The notes: a model not told the origin generated them from the letters alone. A stretch of 64,000 bases of DNA from Chitinophaga sp. HK235 (GCF_018255755.1 NZ_CP073766.1:6570501-6634500); one strand, 5' to 3'; positions 53,643 through 63,170 are shown, counted from the stretch's first letter. Made by a program: numbers and translations.

Positions 53643-54040
53643 CTCTTTGCGTTTTTTTGATGTGAAGAATTAAGCATCGTGGAGTGAAAGCATCGTTCCA
53701 TCGACCGGTCCGCTAATAACGTGTTGTCTGTCTTGCTACATTTTTTCAAAGGGGCCTACACCAATCTCTGCTGTCATAATCACTATCACTATGCAGGATT
53801 TGTTATTATTCGGGGTCAGAAATATTTGGGTGGTGAGATGAATAAATAAGGATTAACTGATAGAAAAAGTTGACTCTTTGGAAAAAATATTATTCTTTGA
53901 AGTTAAGGATGGGAGCGGTTTTGATGATCTTTATGGCTGCCGTTGCTATCCGCTGAAATTTATTTTTTCCGATAGATAGCATCCTGAGATTTAGTAAATT
54001 CATACAGTCATCTTTTTCTTCATTAATAATCATTAAAGCA
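53643..54040. other. Intergenic region, 398 bp, between divergent genes
   Basis: An A+T-rich spacer upstream of both the TIGR03118 cluster and the amidinotransferase gene. No established gene. A minus-strand 37-codon ORF (53890-54003) could encode a small cationic peptide (GKNKFQRIATAAIKIIKTAP), with no recognised family. Confidence 0.45.
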
Positions 54041-55009
54041 ATGATTTTTGTTGAAAGTGAATTTGCTCCGCTGCAAACGGTCGTACTGGCTGAATCAGAA
54101 TTTGGAATGCCTAAAGTACCCCGTGAAGAGGATCTTAAATTTTTACGCCCTGAAGCATTCACCGAAATGTATGAAAAAGCCGGTATGGATTACGCGGAGG
54201 CATATCCTGAAAGTCAGCATGCATGGGAAAATGAACGTACTGCACTGGAAGCAGTACTGACAAAACACGGTGTGAAAGTGCTGCGTCCGCGGCGGCTGAC
54301 CACCGACGAAAAACGGGCTGCCGGCGATGATGGTTACGCTAATTTTTTTACCCGTGATCCTTTCTTTACCATCGGCAATCTGGTCATTGAAGGCTCTCTT
54401 CGTTTTCTGCACCGGCGAATGGAAATACTCCCCATCAGGGATATCATCCTCAAACATGTATATCCGGAAGACTGTATGTATGTGGCCACTCCCCGCCCGG
54501 AAGTGGCTGCAGCTGACGATCTTACGCTGGGACCTGGGCCGTTTATCGAAGGAGGGGATGTGCTTGTACTCGATAAACATATTTTTGTAGGCAACTCGGG
54601 GCTGGCTTCCAACACACTGGGCGCACGCTGGCTCGAAAAATTACTGAAGCCGCACGGTTATACACTGGAAGTAGTGCGTCTGCAACCGGAGATCCTACAT
54701 CTGGACTGTGCACTGGGACTGATACGTGAAGGCCTGATGGTCATTTGTGAAGCTGCTTTTAAAGATGGCGTGCCGGAAAAATTACGTTCCTGGGATCGTA
54801 TTCCGGTTACCCTTGAAGAAACTTCTCAGCTGGCTACCAATGGACTTCCGGTCAGCCCTGAGATATATGTGACCGATCCTGCGTTTAAGCATATCGGAGA
54901 ACAGATCGCTAAACACGGAGTCAAAGTGGAGTATGTGGATTTTCAGGTATCACGCAGCCTCGGAGGTGCCTTCCGTTGCAGCACCCAGCCCTTGTTACGT
55001 AAAAGTTGA
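54041..55009 (+). CDS. Amidinotransferase/arginine deiminase-superfamily enzyme
   Basis: 322-residue guanidino-group-modifying enzyme fold. Conserved parts are YANFFTRDPFFTIGNLVIEG near the N-terminal third, GPFIEGGDVLVLDKHIFVG, the catalytic His region LHLDCALGLIREGLMVICEA, and a C-terminal nucleophile, Cys about 313, in SLGGAFRCSTQPL. The pattern resembles glycine/inosamine amidinotransferases and dimethylarginine hydrolases. Which reaction it performs cannot be settled here. It is transcribed alone, followed after 75 bp by a GNAT gene on the same strand. Confidence 0.87.
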   Translation: MIFVESEFAPLQTVVLAESEFGMPKVPREEDLKFLRPEAFTEMYEKAGMDYAEAYPESQHAWENERTALEAVLTKHGVKVLRPRRLTTDEKRAAGDDGYANFFTRDPFFTIGNLVIEGSLRFLHRRMEILPIRDIILKHVYPEDCMYVATPRPEVAAADDLTLGPGPFIEGGDVLVLDKHIFVGNSGLASNTLGARWLEKLLKPHGYTLEVVRLQPEILHLDCALGLIREGLMVICEAAFKDGVPEKLRSWDRIPVTLEETSQLATNGLPVSPEIYVTDPAFKHIGEQIAKHGVKVEYVDFQVSRSLGGAFRCSTQPLLRKS

Positions 55010-55084
55010 ACCCCGAAAACAGAATACCGCAGACGCCTATACGCAATTGCATCAACGGCTGCGATTTAGTCCGTATATTTGATA

Positions 55085-55816
55085 ATGATGCCTATATTTT
55101 CACAAACGATAATCGACTGCTGGCAGGCGCCCTTTTTGAACGGAACCCTCCTCTGTAGTGATAATTTGTTTATGGTGACTGTTAGCCCGCACCTGGACGA
55201 AGATAGTCCCATAATGGTGCTTGAAATGCCCGACGGCCAGGTGAGGGTAGTCCTGACTCCTGCATTGGCAGATCATCTGGACCTTCATCCGCAACAAAAT
55301 TTGTCAGAGCCAGACTTCCGCCAGAAACTAAATGAAGCGGGCATCCTGCTGCATGGTGCTGATTATCTTTTTTATTTCTCAGAAGCAGAGAAGCAGATAT
55401 TGTTGCAGGAACCGGTGAAAGCTAACCTGCGCCGGTTGACAGCACAGGACAAAGCGATTTTTGATGCGTTTTGCTCCCTTGCCTCCGCAGAAGACCTGGA
55501 TGGCGCTTATGTGGAACTGGACCACTGGGCGGTATTTGGGGCTTTTGATGAAGACCGTCTGGTTTGTGCGGCCAGCATATATGCCTGGGAAGATACAAAG
55601 ATCATGGACCTGGGTGTGTTGACACTCGATGCTTTCAGAGGAAGAGGACATGCCCGTCATGTGGTACGTGCCATCTGCCAATACGCCCTTGAAAACGGAT
55701 ATGAACCACAGTACCGGTGCCAGCTGGATAATCTGGCTTCTGTGGCGCTGGCTAAATCTGCCGGTTTAACGCTGTTTGGAAAATGGGATACGGTGTTTCC
55801 CGACTCCGGAGACTGA
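55085..55816 (+). CDS. GNAT-family N-acetyltransferase
   Basis: About 243 residues. The C-terminal half is a GNAT fold with the acetyl-CoA loop in FRGRGHARHVVRAICQYALE and the following strand PQYRCQLDNLASVALAKSAG. The N-terminal ~110 residues (MVTVSPHLDEDSP, VRVVLTPALADHL) match no named domain known to me. They may be the substrate-binding part seen in the two-part GNAT group. ATG 55085 is used; a TTG two codons earlier is possible. The acceptor is unknown. Confidence 0.87.
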   Translation: MMPIFSQTIIDCWQAPFLNGTLLCSDNLFMVTVSPHLDEDSPIMVLEMPDGQVRVVLTPALADHLDLHPQQNLSEPDFRQKLNEAGILLHGADYLFYFSEAEKQILLQEPVKANLRRLTAQDKAIFDAFCSLASAEDLDGAYVELDHWAVFGAFDEDRLVCAASIYAWEDTKIMDLGVLTLDAFRGRGHARHVVRAICQYALENGYEPQYRCQLDNLASVALAKSAGLTLFGKWDTVFPDSGD

Positions 55817-55819
55817 ACA

Positions 55820-55850
55820 TTTAAACCGATGATGCTATCATCGGTTTAAA
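55820..55850. terminator. Bidirectional terminator between convergent genes
   Basis: A perfect 14-bp stem TTTAAACCGATGAT with its complement and a 3-nt loop, flanked by A- and T-rich tails, between the GNAT and MazG-like stops. Confidence 0.8.
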
Positions 55851-56313
55851 CTAAAATGTTATTAAGCTCAGCTGCCGAATAATTAACAGATTTCAGTGTT
55901 TTGTTATCAGACTTTCTGTAAACAAGATACAGGCCGTCCACTTTATTGTAATAACAATCCGTGTTGTGATGGGTTTTGTAATGTTCAATGGTTTTTTCGG
56001 CTTCTTCAATGGTTTTGCATGCCTTACTCATGTTTGACCGATGCACTTCACTGAACAGCGTATTGAATTTTTCTCCTAATCCAAACTCCAGGATAGCCCC
56101 GGCTAATACATATTGTAAGTCGCATAAGGCATCTGCAATTTCAACAAGATTTTTATCTGAAATTGCCTGCTGTAACTCCTTTAACTCTTCACTTATAAGC
56201 GATACTCTTAAATCACATCTTTGCTGATCGGGAATAACAGGTGTCTTTTCAATCGGGTGTTTAAAGGTGGTGTGAAACTCCGCCACTTTATTGAGCGCCT
56301 TTACATCTTCCAT
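55846..56313 (-). CDS. Nucleoside triphosphate pyrophosphohydrolase-family protein (MazG/PRA-PH-like)
   Basis: 155 residues, an all-alpha NTP-PPase. The metal-binding ExxE..ExxD signature is visible as EELKELQQAISDKNLVEIAD followed by ALCDLQYVLAG. The preceding DLRVSLISEELKE helix and the C-terminal GLYLVYRKSDNKTLKS tail fit the Bacteroidota phosphoribosyl-ATP pyrophosphohydrolase-like group. It is likely a house-cleaning or nucleotide-pool enzyme. ATG 56313 (MEDVKALNKVAEFHTTFKHP) is chosen over an upstream in-frame start that adds 11 hydrophobic residues. Confidence 0.86.
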   Translation of the reverse strand: MEDVKALNKVAEFHTTFKHPIEKTPVIPDQQRCDLRVSLISEELKELQQAISDKNLVEIADALCDLQYVLAGAILEFGLGEKFNTLFSEVHRSNMSKACKTIEEAEKTIEHYKTHHNTDCYYNKVDGLYLVYRKSDNKTLKSVNYSAAELNNILV

Positions 56314-56525
56314 AATTAATTGAATTAAAAGTAAACAAGGGCTCAAATATAGGGCTTATCCTGAAATTAATTGGATACCATACTATACTAACAGATGCGA
56401 ATTATATATGATGCCGCTGTGAAAAAAAATAATGATATTTAATTTGAAGAAACAGAGGGATAATGTTTTTTCTCCGTTATTAATACTGAAAAACCTTAAA
56501 ATCCTTAAACCGAAACCCAAACACC

Positions 56526-57563
56526 ATGCGTTCAATTTGTAGCAACCTTGCCCTCATCATGATCTGCCTACTTGGCCTCACATCATGTAGCAAAAAGGAA
56601 TTATCAGAAAACAACAGCAACAAGAATGTTAGTAAGACATCTCCCAAAACGGAACTGATCGATTACCGCCAGGAACTGCGCACCTTTATTCAGGATATCA
56701 GCGCCTGGGCACGTGCACAGAAACCCGGATTCATTGTGGTAGCACAAAACAGTACGGAACTGATCACTACCAATGGAAGTCCTGCCGGCCCTGTTGCAGC
56801 CAACTACCTCAAAGCCCTCGATGGCATTGGAAGAGAAGAGTTATACTATGGTTATGAAAACAATGATGACTTAGCTACTCCCTCTAATATCACCAATGCA
56901 TGGGTGAGCCTCCTGAAAATTGGTACTGCCAACAAACTCACGGTTCTTACGACAGATTACTGCAGCACTGCAACGAAAGTAACCGCTTCTTACCAAAAGA
57001 ATGAGGCAAATGGCTTTATCTCTTTTGCAACTTCCAGCCGTGAACTGAAAGCCATACCAGCCGGCGCTCCCTATCATGAGAATGCAAACAACATCAACAC
57101 ACTCGCTGATGCAAAAAACTTTCTCTACCTGATCCATCCAACCAATAACCAGTACCTCAACAATCTGAAAGCTACCAACTACGATGTACTGATTATTGAC
57201 GCTTTTCAGCTTGATAACGAAAGCGTTACCTGGACAAAAGATCAGATCAATTCCCTTAAAGTGAAAAAAAACGGAGCCAAACGTTTGGTGCTGGCCTACA
57301 TGAGCATCGGACAGGCAGAGGATTACCGCTGGTACTGGAATCCATCATGGCCCGACAATAAGCCTGCATGGTTCGGCGACCTGGACCCTGATTGGGGAGG
57401 CAACTATAACGTACGCTACTGGATGCCGGAGTGGAAAGCCTTTATTTATGGTAACGCCAACTCCTACACGCAGAAACTGCTCGACGCAGGATTTGATGGT
57501 ACCTACCTCGATCCGGTAGACGCTTCCGATTACTGGGAAGGCCAGCCAACCACAAAACGCTAA
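56526..57563 (+). CDS. GH114-like endo-alpha-1,4-polygalactosaminidase lipoprotein
   Basis: 345 residues. Lipoprotein signal (LALIMICLLGLTSC), then a TIM-barrel of the TM1410/GH114 type with NYDVLIIDAFQLDN, KRLVLAYMSIGQAEDYRWYW, GNYNVRYWMPEWKAFIYG and the C-terminal catalytic strand DAGFDGTYLDPVDASDYW. GH114 enzymes cleave galactosamine-containing exopolysaccharides. A role in degrading such polymers, its own or from other organisms, at the cell surface is plausible. No SusC/SusD pair adjoins it. It is a single-gene unit with a strong terminator. Confidence 0.87.
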   Translation: MRSICSNLALIMICLLGLTSCSKKELSENNSNKNVSKTSPKTELIDYRQELRTFIQDISAWARAQKPGFIVVAQNSTELITTNGSPAGPVAANYLKALDGIGREELYYGYENNDDLATPSNITNAWVSLLKIGTANKLTVLTTDYCSTATKVTASYQKNEANGFISFATSSRELKAIPAGAPYHENANNINTLADAKNFLYLIHPTNNQYLNNLKATNYDVLIIDAFQLDNESVTWTKDQINSLKVKKNGAKRLVLAYMSIGQAEDYRWYWNPSWPDNKPAWFGDLDPDWGGNYNVRYWMPEWKAFIYGNANSYTQKLLDAGFDGTYLDPVDASDYWEGQPTTKR

Positions 57564-57584
57564 GGCCCTCGTGTAAAAAACAAC

Positions 57585-57618
57585 AAAGCCGCATATATCG
57601 AAAGATGTATGCGGCTTT
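57585..57618 (+). terminator. Rho-independent terminator after the GH114 gene
   Basis: A 15-bp stem (AAAGCCGCATA paired with TATGCGGCTTT, plus four more pairs) closes on a GAAA tetraloop and runs into TTTTT. Confidence 0.9.
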
Positions 57619-57752
57619 TTCGTCTTTGGTGGATCTGTTTTTCAAGCTTTGTTTACCTAACTCTTTCAGTGCCAGGGCTGCAACACTTAATGTTGGCTGA
57701 TACTTAGATATACACAAATAAATCCCGTAAATTGGCTGGTCGAAGGATATTC

Positions 57753-58370
57753 ATGACCGAAGAAGAGAAATATTTAGCTGAGTTCAGGGAAAAGCTCCTG
57801 ACATACTATCCGATTTCGGATAAAGCTTTTCAGCTGTTACAGGATATTATCAGTTTTCACCGGTTAGATAAAGGGGAGATACTGTTAAATATCGGACAGG
57901 TTTCCAAGCATCTTAATTTCATTTGCCAGGGAGCCATGATCGCTTTTTTTACAGATGATCAGGGAAATACCTATAATAAAAACATCTTTCTGGAAAGGCA
58001 GTTTGCCGGATCTGCTGTCTCCGCACTGTTAAAAGCCCCGTCAGAATTCACTCTGCAGGCTATTGAAGATACTACCATTATCAGAATGAATTATAGCCAG
58101 TATAAAGAACTCATCTATAACAATGATGAACTGAAGCGTTTTTATATTGCTTATCTCGAAAAAAACTGGATCATCGATAAAGAGCAAAGGGAAATTTCCC
58201 TGGTAATGGAAAACGCCACCATCAGATATCAGAAGCTGCTGGCCGCATATCCGGATATAGACAAAAGAATTCCGTTACAACATATTGCTTCGCACCTGGC
58301 CATTACACCCACGCAGTTAAGTCGCATCCGGAAGGATTTAAAGAAAAGAGATTCCACTCAACATATGTAA
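57753..58370 (+). CDS. Crp/Fnr-family transcriptional regulator
   Basis: 205 residues. A cyclic-nucleotide-binding-like beta roll (residues ~15-120: FHRLDKGEILLNIGQVSKHL, LERQFAGSAVSALLKAPSEF) precedes a C-terminal helix-turn-helix (IPLQHIASHLAITPTQLSRI). It belongs to the Bacteroidota Crp/Fnr-like group in which ligands are usually unknown. ATG 57753 is used; the longer frame needs a TTG start. It likely acts on the following genes (EamA-like transporter, nitroreductase, hydrolase) on the same strand; that is inferred from order. Confidence 0.9.
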   Translation: MTEEEKYLAEFREKLLTYYPISDKAFQLLQDIISFHRLDKGEILLNIGQVSKHLNFICQGAMIAFFTDDQGNTYNKNIFLERQFAGSAVSALLKAPSEFTLQAIEDTTIIRMNYSQYKELIYNNDELKRFYIAYLEKNWIIDKEQREISLVMENATIRYQKLLAAYPDIDKRIPLQHIASHLAITPTQLSRIRKDLKKRDSTQHM

Positions 58371-58405
58371 AGAACAATGAAGATACTTAGGGATAATTTT
58401 GCCCT

Positions 58406-58855
58406 ATGAATCAATATTTTGTTTCCGTAGTAGCTTTTTTCGGAGGTGTTTGTCTGGCTATACAGGCCGGTTTTAATGCCCGGTTGGGTTCATTGCTCAA
58501 AATGCCGGTCCTTGCCTCCATTTCACAGTCTGCCAGCAGTTTTATTTTTGCCACTGTTTTTGTGCTGTTTTTCTCAAAAGAGATCCCCAGCCTTCAAACC
58601 GCTAAACAAATCCCCTGGTATCTGTGGTTTATAGGTGGCTTGTTTAGTGTAACCGGAATCACCTTGTATTATTTTACTATTCCTAAACTGGGCGCTTCGA
58701 AAATGATAGCACTGGGATTATGTGGACAACTAATGCTTTCCGTTATTGCCGGACATTTCGGTTGGTTGAACCTGCCAGTGGAGCCCATCACGCTAAAGAA
58801 AACAATCGGCGTCGCGGCCATGTTAATAGGAATAATTTTAATCAGTTCAAAATAA
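58406..58855 (+). CDS. DMT-family transporter (DUF606/YdcZ type)
   Basis: 149 residues, four to five hydrophobic helices. GVCLAIQAGFNARLGSLLKM at the start and SKMIALGLCGQLMLSVIAGH fit the DUF606/YdcZ half-size drug/metabolite transporters, which act as dimers. Substrate unknown. The gene lies 35 bp after the Crp/Fnr gene and 37 bp before the nitroreductase gene. Confidence 0.88.
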   Translation: MNQYFVSVVAFFGGVCLAIQAGFNARLGSLLKMPVLASISQSASSFIFATVFVLFFSKEIPSLQTAKQIPWYLWFIGGLFSVTGITLYYFTIPKLGASKMIALGLCGQLMLSVIAGHFGWLNLPVEPITLKKTIGVAAMLIGIILISSK

Positions 58856-58892
58856 ACAGTATTTCAAGCAAGTTTATCCAATAATCAGTACA

Positions 58893-59522
58893 ATGGATTT
58901 CATTAAAAATATGGAATGGCGGTACGCCACCAAAAGGTTTGACACAACACGGAAAATTCCCCGGACAGAGCTGGATCTTTTGAAAAGAAGTATTCAATTA
59001 ACGCCATCGCCTTACGGACTGCAGCTTTACAAAGTGATCATCATCGCCAGCCAGGAGCTGAAGGAGACGTTGAAGCCATTTTCCCAGCATCAGCATCAGA
59101 TTACAGACTGTTCGCATCTTTTTGTATTCTGTAATTATTCAACGGTGAAGGATGAATACATTGATGATTATATCCGCACAAAATCCGGCATATTGCATAT
59201 AGACGCAGACCGGGCGGCAGCAAACGGCACATCGCTGAAAGCAAAGATCGCGGAAAAAACGCCGGAACAAACGACCAACTGGTTGAAGAATCAGACCTAT
59301 CTCGCGTTGGGGTCTTTACTAACAGCTTGTGCTGATTTAAAGATCGATGCATGTCCAATGGAAGGTTTTGAACCGAAACATTACAACAACATTTTAAGAC
59401 TGGAAGAAAAAGGACTCAATGCCTGCGTGATTGCTGCAACCGGCTACAGAAGTACCGAAGACAAAGTACAGTACAATCCGAAAGTAAGAAAACCTGCAGG
59501 ATTACTCTTTGAAGAAATTTAA
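58893..59522 (+). CDS. Nitroreductase-family NAD(P)H-dependent oxidoreductase
   Basis: 209 residues with the FMN-binding nitroreductase fold: MEWRYATKRFDTTRKIP at the start, QLTPSPYGLQLYKVIIIASQ, YLALGSLLTACADLKIDACP and ACVIAATGYRSTEDKVQYNP. This matches the NfsB/dihydropteridine-reductase-like group. It reduces quinones, nitro compounds or related substrates; the physiological one is unknown. It is within a short plus-strand run that ends with the dienelactone hydrolase. Confidence 0.92.
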   Translation: MDFIKNMEWRYATKRFDTTRKIPRTELDLLKRSIQLTPSPYGLQLYKVIIIASQELKETLKPFSQHQHQITDCSHLFVFCNYSTVKDEYIDDYIRTKSGILHIDADRAAANGTSLKAKIAEKTPEQTTNWLKNQTYLALGSLLTACADLKIDACPMEGFEPKHYNNILRLEEKGLNACVIAATGYRSTEDKVQYNPKVRKPAGLLFEEI

Positions 59523-59540
59523 AAATCAATTTTAAAATAC

Positions 59541-60437
59541 ATGCTTATGAAAAAACTTAATAAGGAAGATATCAACCCCGCGGTTTTTGAATTATACAAC
59601 GACTATGCACACAATCGTTTAAGCAAGGAGGCGTTTACAGAAAAGCTCTCCAACTATGCTGTCGATGGATGGACGGTTGCTTCACTGGTTACCTTTTTAA
59701 TGCCTGATTACAAAGATGCCATACAGATAAAACCGGATGATCCGCGCATTGTTACAGAATATATCAGCTATCCTTCTCCGCAGGGCGGAGGGACCATAAA
59801 AGGGCTGTTGTGTATGCCTGCAGGCAACCAGAAAAAATTACCAGGCATACTGGTCGTTCATGAAAACAGAGGCTTGAACCCACACATCGAGGATGTGGCC
59901 AGACGTGCTGCATTGGCTGGTTTTATCAGTCTGGCTCCGGATGGATTAAGTCCTTTGGGAGGTTACCCCGGAAATGATGATGATGGCCGTACCCTCCACA
60001 ACCAAAGGAAACCGGACGAAATGCTGGAAGACTTCATCGCAGGATTCGACTACCTGAAGGGACAGGAGTATTGCAACGGAAAAGTAGGAGTAGTAGGCTT
60101 TTGTTTCGGTGGCTGGATTTCCAATATGCTGGCGGCCAGAGTACCCGATTTGCTAGCCGCAGTTCCTTTTTATGGTGCCCAGGCACCTTTGGAGGAAGTG
60201 CCTCATATCAAAGCTGCGCTTCAGTTGCACTATGCAGAATCCGATGCCAGTATCAACAGTGGTTGGGCTGCCTATGAAAAAGCATTGAAGGATAACGGCA
60301 AGGAATATACGGTTTATCATTATCCGGCTACACATCACGGTTTTCATAACGATACTACACCACGCTACAACAAAGCAGATGCTGAGTTGGCGTGGAAACG
60401 TACGATTGCTTTCTTCACTGAAAAGCTGGGGAAATAA
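59541..60437 (+). CDS. Dienelactone hydrolase-family protein
   Basis: 298 residues. The alpha/beta-hydrolase core shows LPGILVVHENRGLNPHIEDV, the nucleophile elbow VGVVGFCFGGWISNML with C188, an AESDASINSGW strand with the likely Asp, and the catalytic His in HHGFHNDTTPRYN. The first ~75 residues form an extra helical cap. It has the Cys-His-Asp triad expected of the family. It follows the nitroreductase by 18 bp, so the two are likely co-transcribed, perhaps for quinone or aromatic detoxification (inference). Confidence 0.92.
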   Translation: MLMKKLNKEDINPAVFELYNDYAHNRLSKEAFTEKLSNYAVDGWTVASLVTFLMPDYKDAIQIKPDDPRIVTEYISYPSPQGGGTIKGLLCMPAGNQKKLPGILVVHENRGLNPHIEDVARRAALAGFISLAPDGLSPLGGYPGNDDDGRTLHNQRKPDEMLEDFIAGFDYLKGQEYCNGKVGVVGFCFGGWISNMLAARVPDLLAAVPFYGAQAPLEEVPHIKAALQLHYAESDASINSGWAAYEKALKDNGKEYTVYHYPATHHGFHNDTTPRYNKADAELAWKRTIAFFTEKLGK

Positions 60438-60460
60438 GTAGCATTTCAGGCCGGTATCTT

Positions 60461-60505
60461 AACCAGAAAAGACAGATTCGTAAATTCAATCCGTCTTTTC
60501 TGGTT
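60461..60505 (+). terminator. Hairpin terminator after the dienelactone hydrolase
   Basis: A stem AACCAGAAAAGACAGATT pairs with AATCCGTCTTTTCTGGTT, with one mismatch and a 9-nt loop, 23 bp past the stop. No long T tract follows, but the arm is itself U-rich. Confidence 0.7.
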
Positions 60506-60794
60506 AGTTGCTAAATGCCTGAACGATCGCTCAAAGCTCAATTTTTTAATAACTGAATTAGCTGCTTAACGTATGCTGGATTTCTCATTCCTGCCAATAC
60601 ATGATTAATGCCTGAATATCAGCCCCTCTATCTGCGATATTTCCTTCAGATAAAATAAGAAAATATACAAAAATATCATTATCTTTATTCCGCTTTTAAT
60701 TGCTCCCCATAACCCGTCACATCTTTTAATACTTGTTTTAACTTTCCCGTCTGGGCGTATGCTTTTTGAATGGGACATTATTTCCTATACACAC
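60506..60794. other. Intergenic region before the MscS gene, no gene seen
   Basis: An A+T-rich stretch that completes the 357-bp gap. No supported gene; it must hold the promoter of the mechanosensitive channel, but no clear TAnnTTTG box was found. Confidence 0.4.
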
Positions 60795-63170
60795 ATGACA
60801 AAATCAATGCATGGTACATGCACGAAGGGGATACCAGTATTACTTGTTTTCCTGTGCTGTTTTAATTTTTTTGGAAACGCGGCTAATGCGCAACCTGGAA
60901 AAGACTCCGTCGCCGCAGCTACGCCCGGCCCCGTGAAGCTGAGTGCCGACAGCCTGTTGATACGGATGGAGGAGCTCCACAACACCCTGAACCGCATCAA
61001 TGATATCACTTCCCGGGGATTTGATACACGCGGTATGGAGGGAGAACTCCCCGAAATAAAATCCAATCTGCAAACTATTGAAGATAACCTGAAGCTATAC
61101 AATAAGGTTTTAAATATCCGCAACCTGCAAATGTTCCACGTATTACTGGCCGATATGCGGGAACATCTGGATGACTGGCGCTCCCGGTTGTTCGACTACA
61201 ACAAGGAACTCGTGAGAATGAATGCAGAGATGATGGCCTTCACCAAAGATTCCTTTGTAAAGCAAATCAAAGCAGACACTACTTTCAGGAAATTTTACCT
61301 GCCTGAATTAAAGGAGTTAAAAGGCAAATGGGATGAGGCACAGAAAGCCACCACACAGCATCTGGATAAAATTGCCGTATTGCAGGCGGGTATTTCAGGC
61401 AGTTATTTTAAAGCGATAGAACTGGAGAATAAGGTCAATGAACAGTTGCGGATTTTTAGTATTAAATCTTTCGGTAAAGAATATAATTACCTGTGGGAAG
61501 ATAAAAGCCGTACTGATTCCTCCGCTGCTACGCTGGCTCAGCAATCTTCCAAATCATTTGAAGGACTGGGAAAAATACTGAATTATTATACCCGCAACCA
61601 TTCCAATACCTGGTTATGGATGTTGTTGATAGGACTGGTATTTTTCTTCCGGGTGAATAAACAATTCAGAAGAATAAAAAAGGGTGGCAGCAGCGAATTG
61701 CTACAACCGCCCTACATAAAGTATCTGCGGGCTCTTCCTGTTTTAGGAACGCTGGTGATCATTCTTAATATCGCCTCTTTCTTTGACCTGCATGCACCGT
61801 CGGCTTATATAGATTCGTTGCAGTCCTTTTTACTGTTTTTACTGACCATCTTGTTCTGGCGCAAGTGGGAACGCCGGATGTTTGTTTACTGGATCGGCAT
61901 TTTTGTATTATACCTGCTTACGACGGCAACCGCGGCAGCTGTTGTACCTGATGTGCGTGTCCGGATATGGATGCTGGTACTGAATGGTTTGTCTGTAGTG
62001 ACCGGTTTGTTTATTTATTTCCGCATTTACAAAAATTTATCTGCCGGAAAGCTGGTTAGAATTGTGTCTATGGTCTTCATTATTTTGAATGTACTGGCGG
62101 CGCTGTTCAACCTGTATGGCCGTTTAAGTATAGCTCAGGTGTATAGTACTGCTGCAATCGCCGGTTTATTGCAAATGATTGGCCTCACGGTGTTTATACA
62201 GATCATGGAAGAAGCCTTTTACCTCCAGATGCAGGCCAGCCGGATAGCAGGCGGCATTACTGCCCGGTTTGATTTTGAAAAGGTACGCGCAGGACTACAC
62301 AAAATGCTGGTGGTGCTGGTGGTGGTATTATGGCTGATGGTGTTTACCACCAACCTGAATATCTACAATGAATTATATAGTGGTATCAGCAGCTTGATCA
62401 CCGCACCCAGAATTATTGGCAATACTTCTTTTACGCTGGGCAATATTCTGTTGTTCTTTGTGATTCTGTTAATTTCCAATCTTTTCCAGAAGTATATCGG
62501 TTATTTTTTTGGTGAGACAGATGAAGACCTGGTAGGTGAAGTAAAAGAAAAAAGCTCCCGATTGCTGCTGTTACGCCTGCTGGTGCTGGTGGCCGGTTTT
62601 CTGATTGCCATCGCGGCTTCCGGTTTACCGATGGATAAGATTACCGTGGTACTCGGTGCCCTGGGCGTAGGTATTGGTTTGGGGTTACAGAATATTGTGA
62701 ACAACCTCGTTTCAGGCGTGATCCTCATCTTTGAACGTCCGCTGAAGATTGGCGACTTTGTAGAAGTAGCCGGACAGAAAGGTCGCGTAAAAGATATTGG
62801 CATCCGATCCAGCAGAATGGTGACTACAGAAGGCGCAGAAGTCACCGTACCTAACGGCGATCTGCTATCTTCCAAACTGATTAACTGGACACTCAGCAAT
62901 AATCATATACGAACAGAACTGCTATTCACCATTGCTCCTTCCGCAGCGTTGCCGCTGGCGAAAAAAATTATCCTGGAAGAGGTGTCCGGTTCGGATGCTA
63001 TTATCGGCAAAGTAGCGCCTGAATTACTGGTGAAGAGTATTAATGATAGCAGCGTAGCGCTGAAGCTACAGGTATGGATTCAGAATGTACACCAGGAAGA
63101 AGCATTTAAGAGCCGTATGTTACAACAGGTCTATCAACGGTTAAAAGATAATGAGATTACGATGTCGTAA
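60795..63170 (+). CDS. MscS-family mechanosensitive ion channel with periplasmic coiled-coil domain
   Basis: 791 residues from ATG 60795, just before a signal peptide (VLLVFLCCFNFFGNAANAQP). An in-frame ATG at 60759 is less likely. A large periplasmic coiled-coil region (about residues 40-260) precedes roughly ten membrane helices. The MscS pore and beta domain follow near residues 590-690 (GLPMDKITVVLGALGVGIGL, NNLVSGVILIFERPLKIGDF, VTVPNGDLLSSKLINWTLSN). It belongs to the large MscK/YbdG-like group that opens on membrane tension and may be gated further by its periplasmic domain. Confidence 0.93.
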   Translation: MTKSMHGTCTKGIPVLLVFLCCFNFFGNAANAQPGKDSVAAATPGPVKLSADSLLIRMEELHNTLNRINDITSRGFDTRGMEGELPEIKSNLQTIEDNLKLYNKVLNIRNLQMFHVLLADMREHLDDWRSRLFDYNKELVRMNAEMMAFTKDSFVKQIKADTTFRKFYLPELKELKGKWDEAQKATTQHLDKIAVLQAGISGSYFKAIELENKVNEQLRIFSIKSFGKEYNYLWEDKSRTDSSAATLAQQSSKSFEGLGKILNYYTRNHSNTWLWMLLIGLVFFFRVNKQFRRIKKGGSSELLQPPYIKYLRALPVLGTLVIILNIASFFDLHAPSAYIDSLQSFLLFLLTILFWRKWERRMFVYWIGIFVLYLLTTATAAAVVPDVRVRIWMLVLNGLSVVTGLFIYFRIYKNLSAGKLVRIVSMVFIILNVLAALFNLYGRLSIAQVYSTAAIAGLLQMIGLTVFIQIMEEAFYLQMQASRIAGGITARFDFEKVRAGLHKMLVVLVVVLWLMVFTTNLNIYNELYSGISSLITAPRIIGNTSFTLGNILLFFVILLISNLFQKYIGYFFGETDEDLVGEVKEKSSRLLLLRLLVLVAGFLIAIAASGLPMDKITVVLGALGVGIGLGLQNIVNNLVSGVILIFERPLKIGDFVEVAGQKGRVKDIGIRSSRMVTTEGAEVTVPNGDLLSSKLINWTLSNNHIRTELLFTIAPSAALPLAKKIILEEVSGSDAIIGKVAPELLVKSINDSSVALKLQVWIQNVHQEEAFKSRMLQQVYQRLKDNEITMS

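Noticed and set aside
53890..54162. 90-codon reading of the ORF upstream of TIGR03118
   Set aside because: Its first half is antisense to the well-supported amidinotransferase start; only the 37-codon inner part lies in free DNA.
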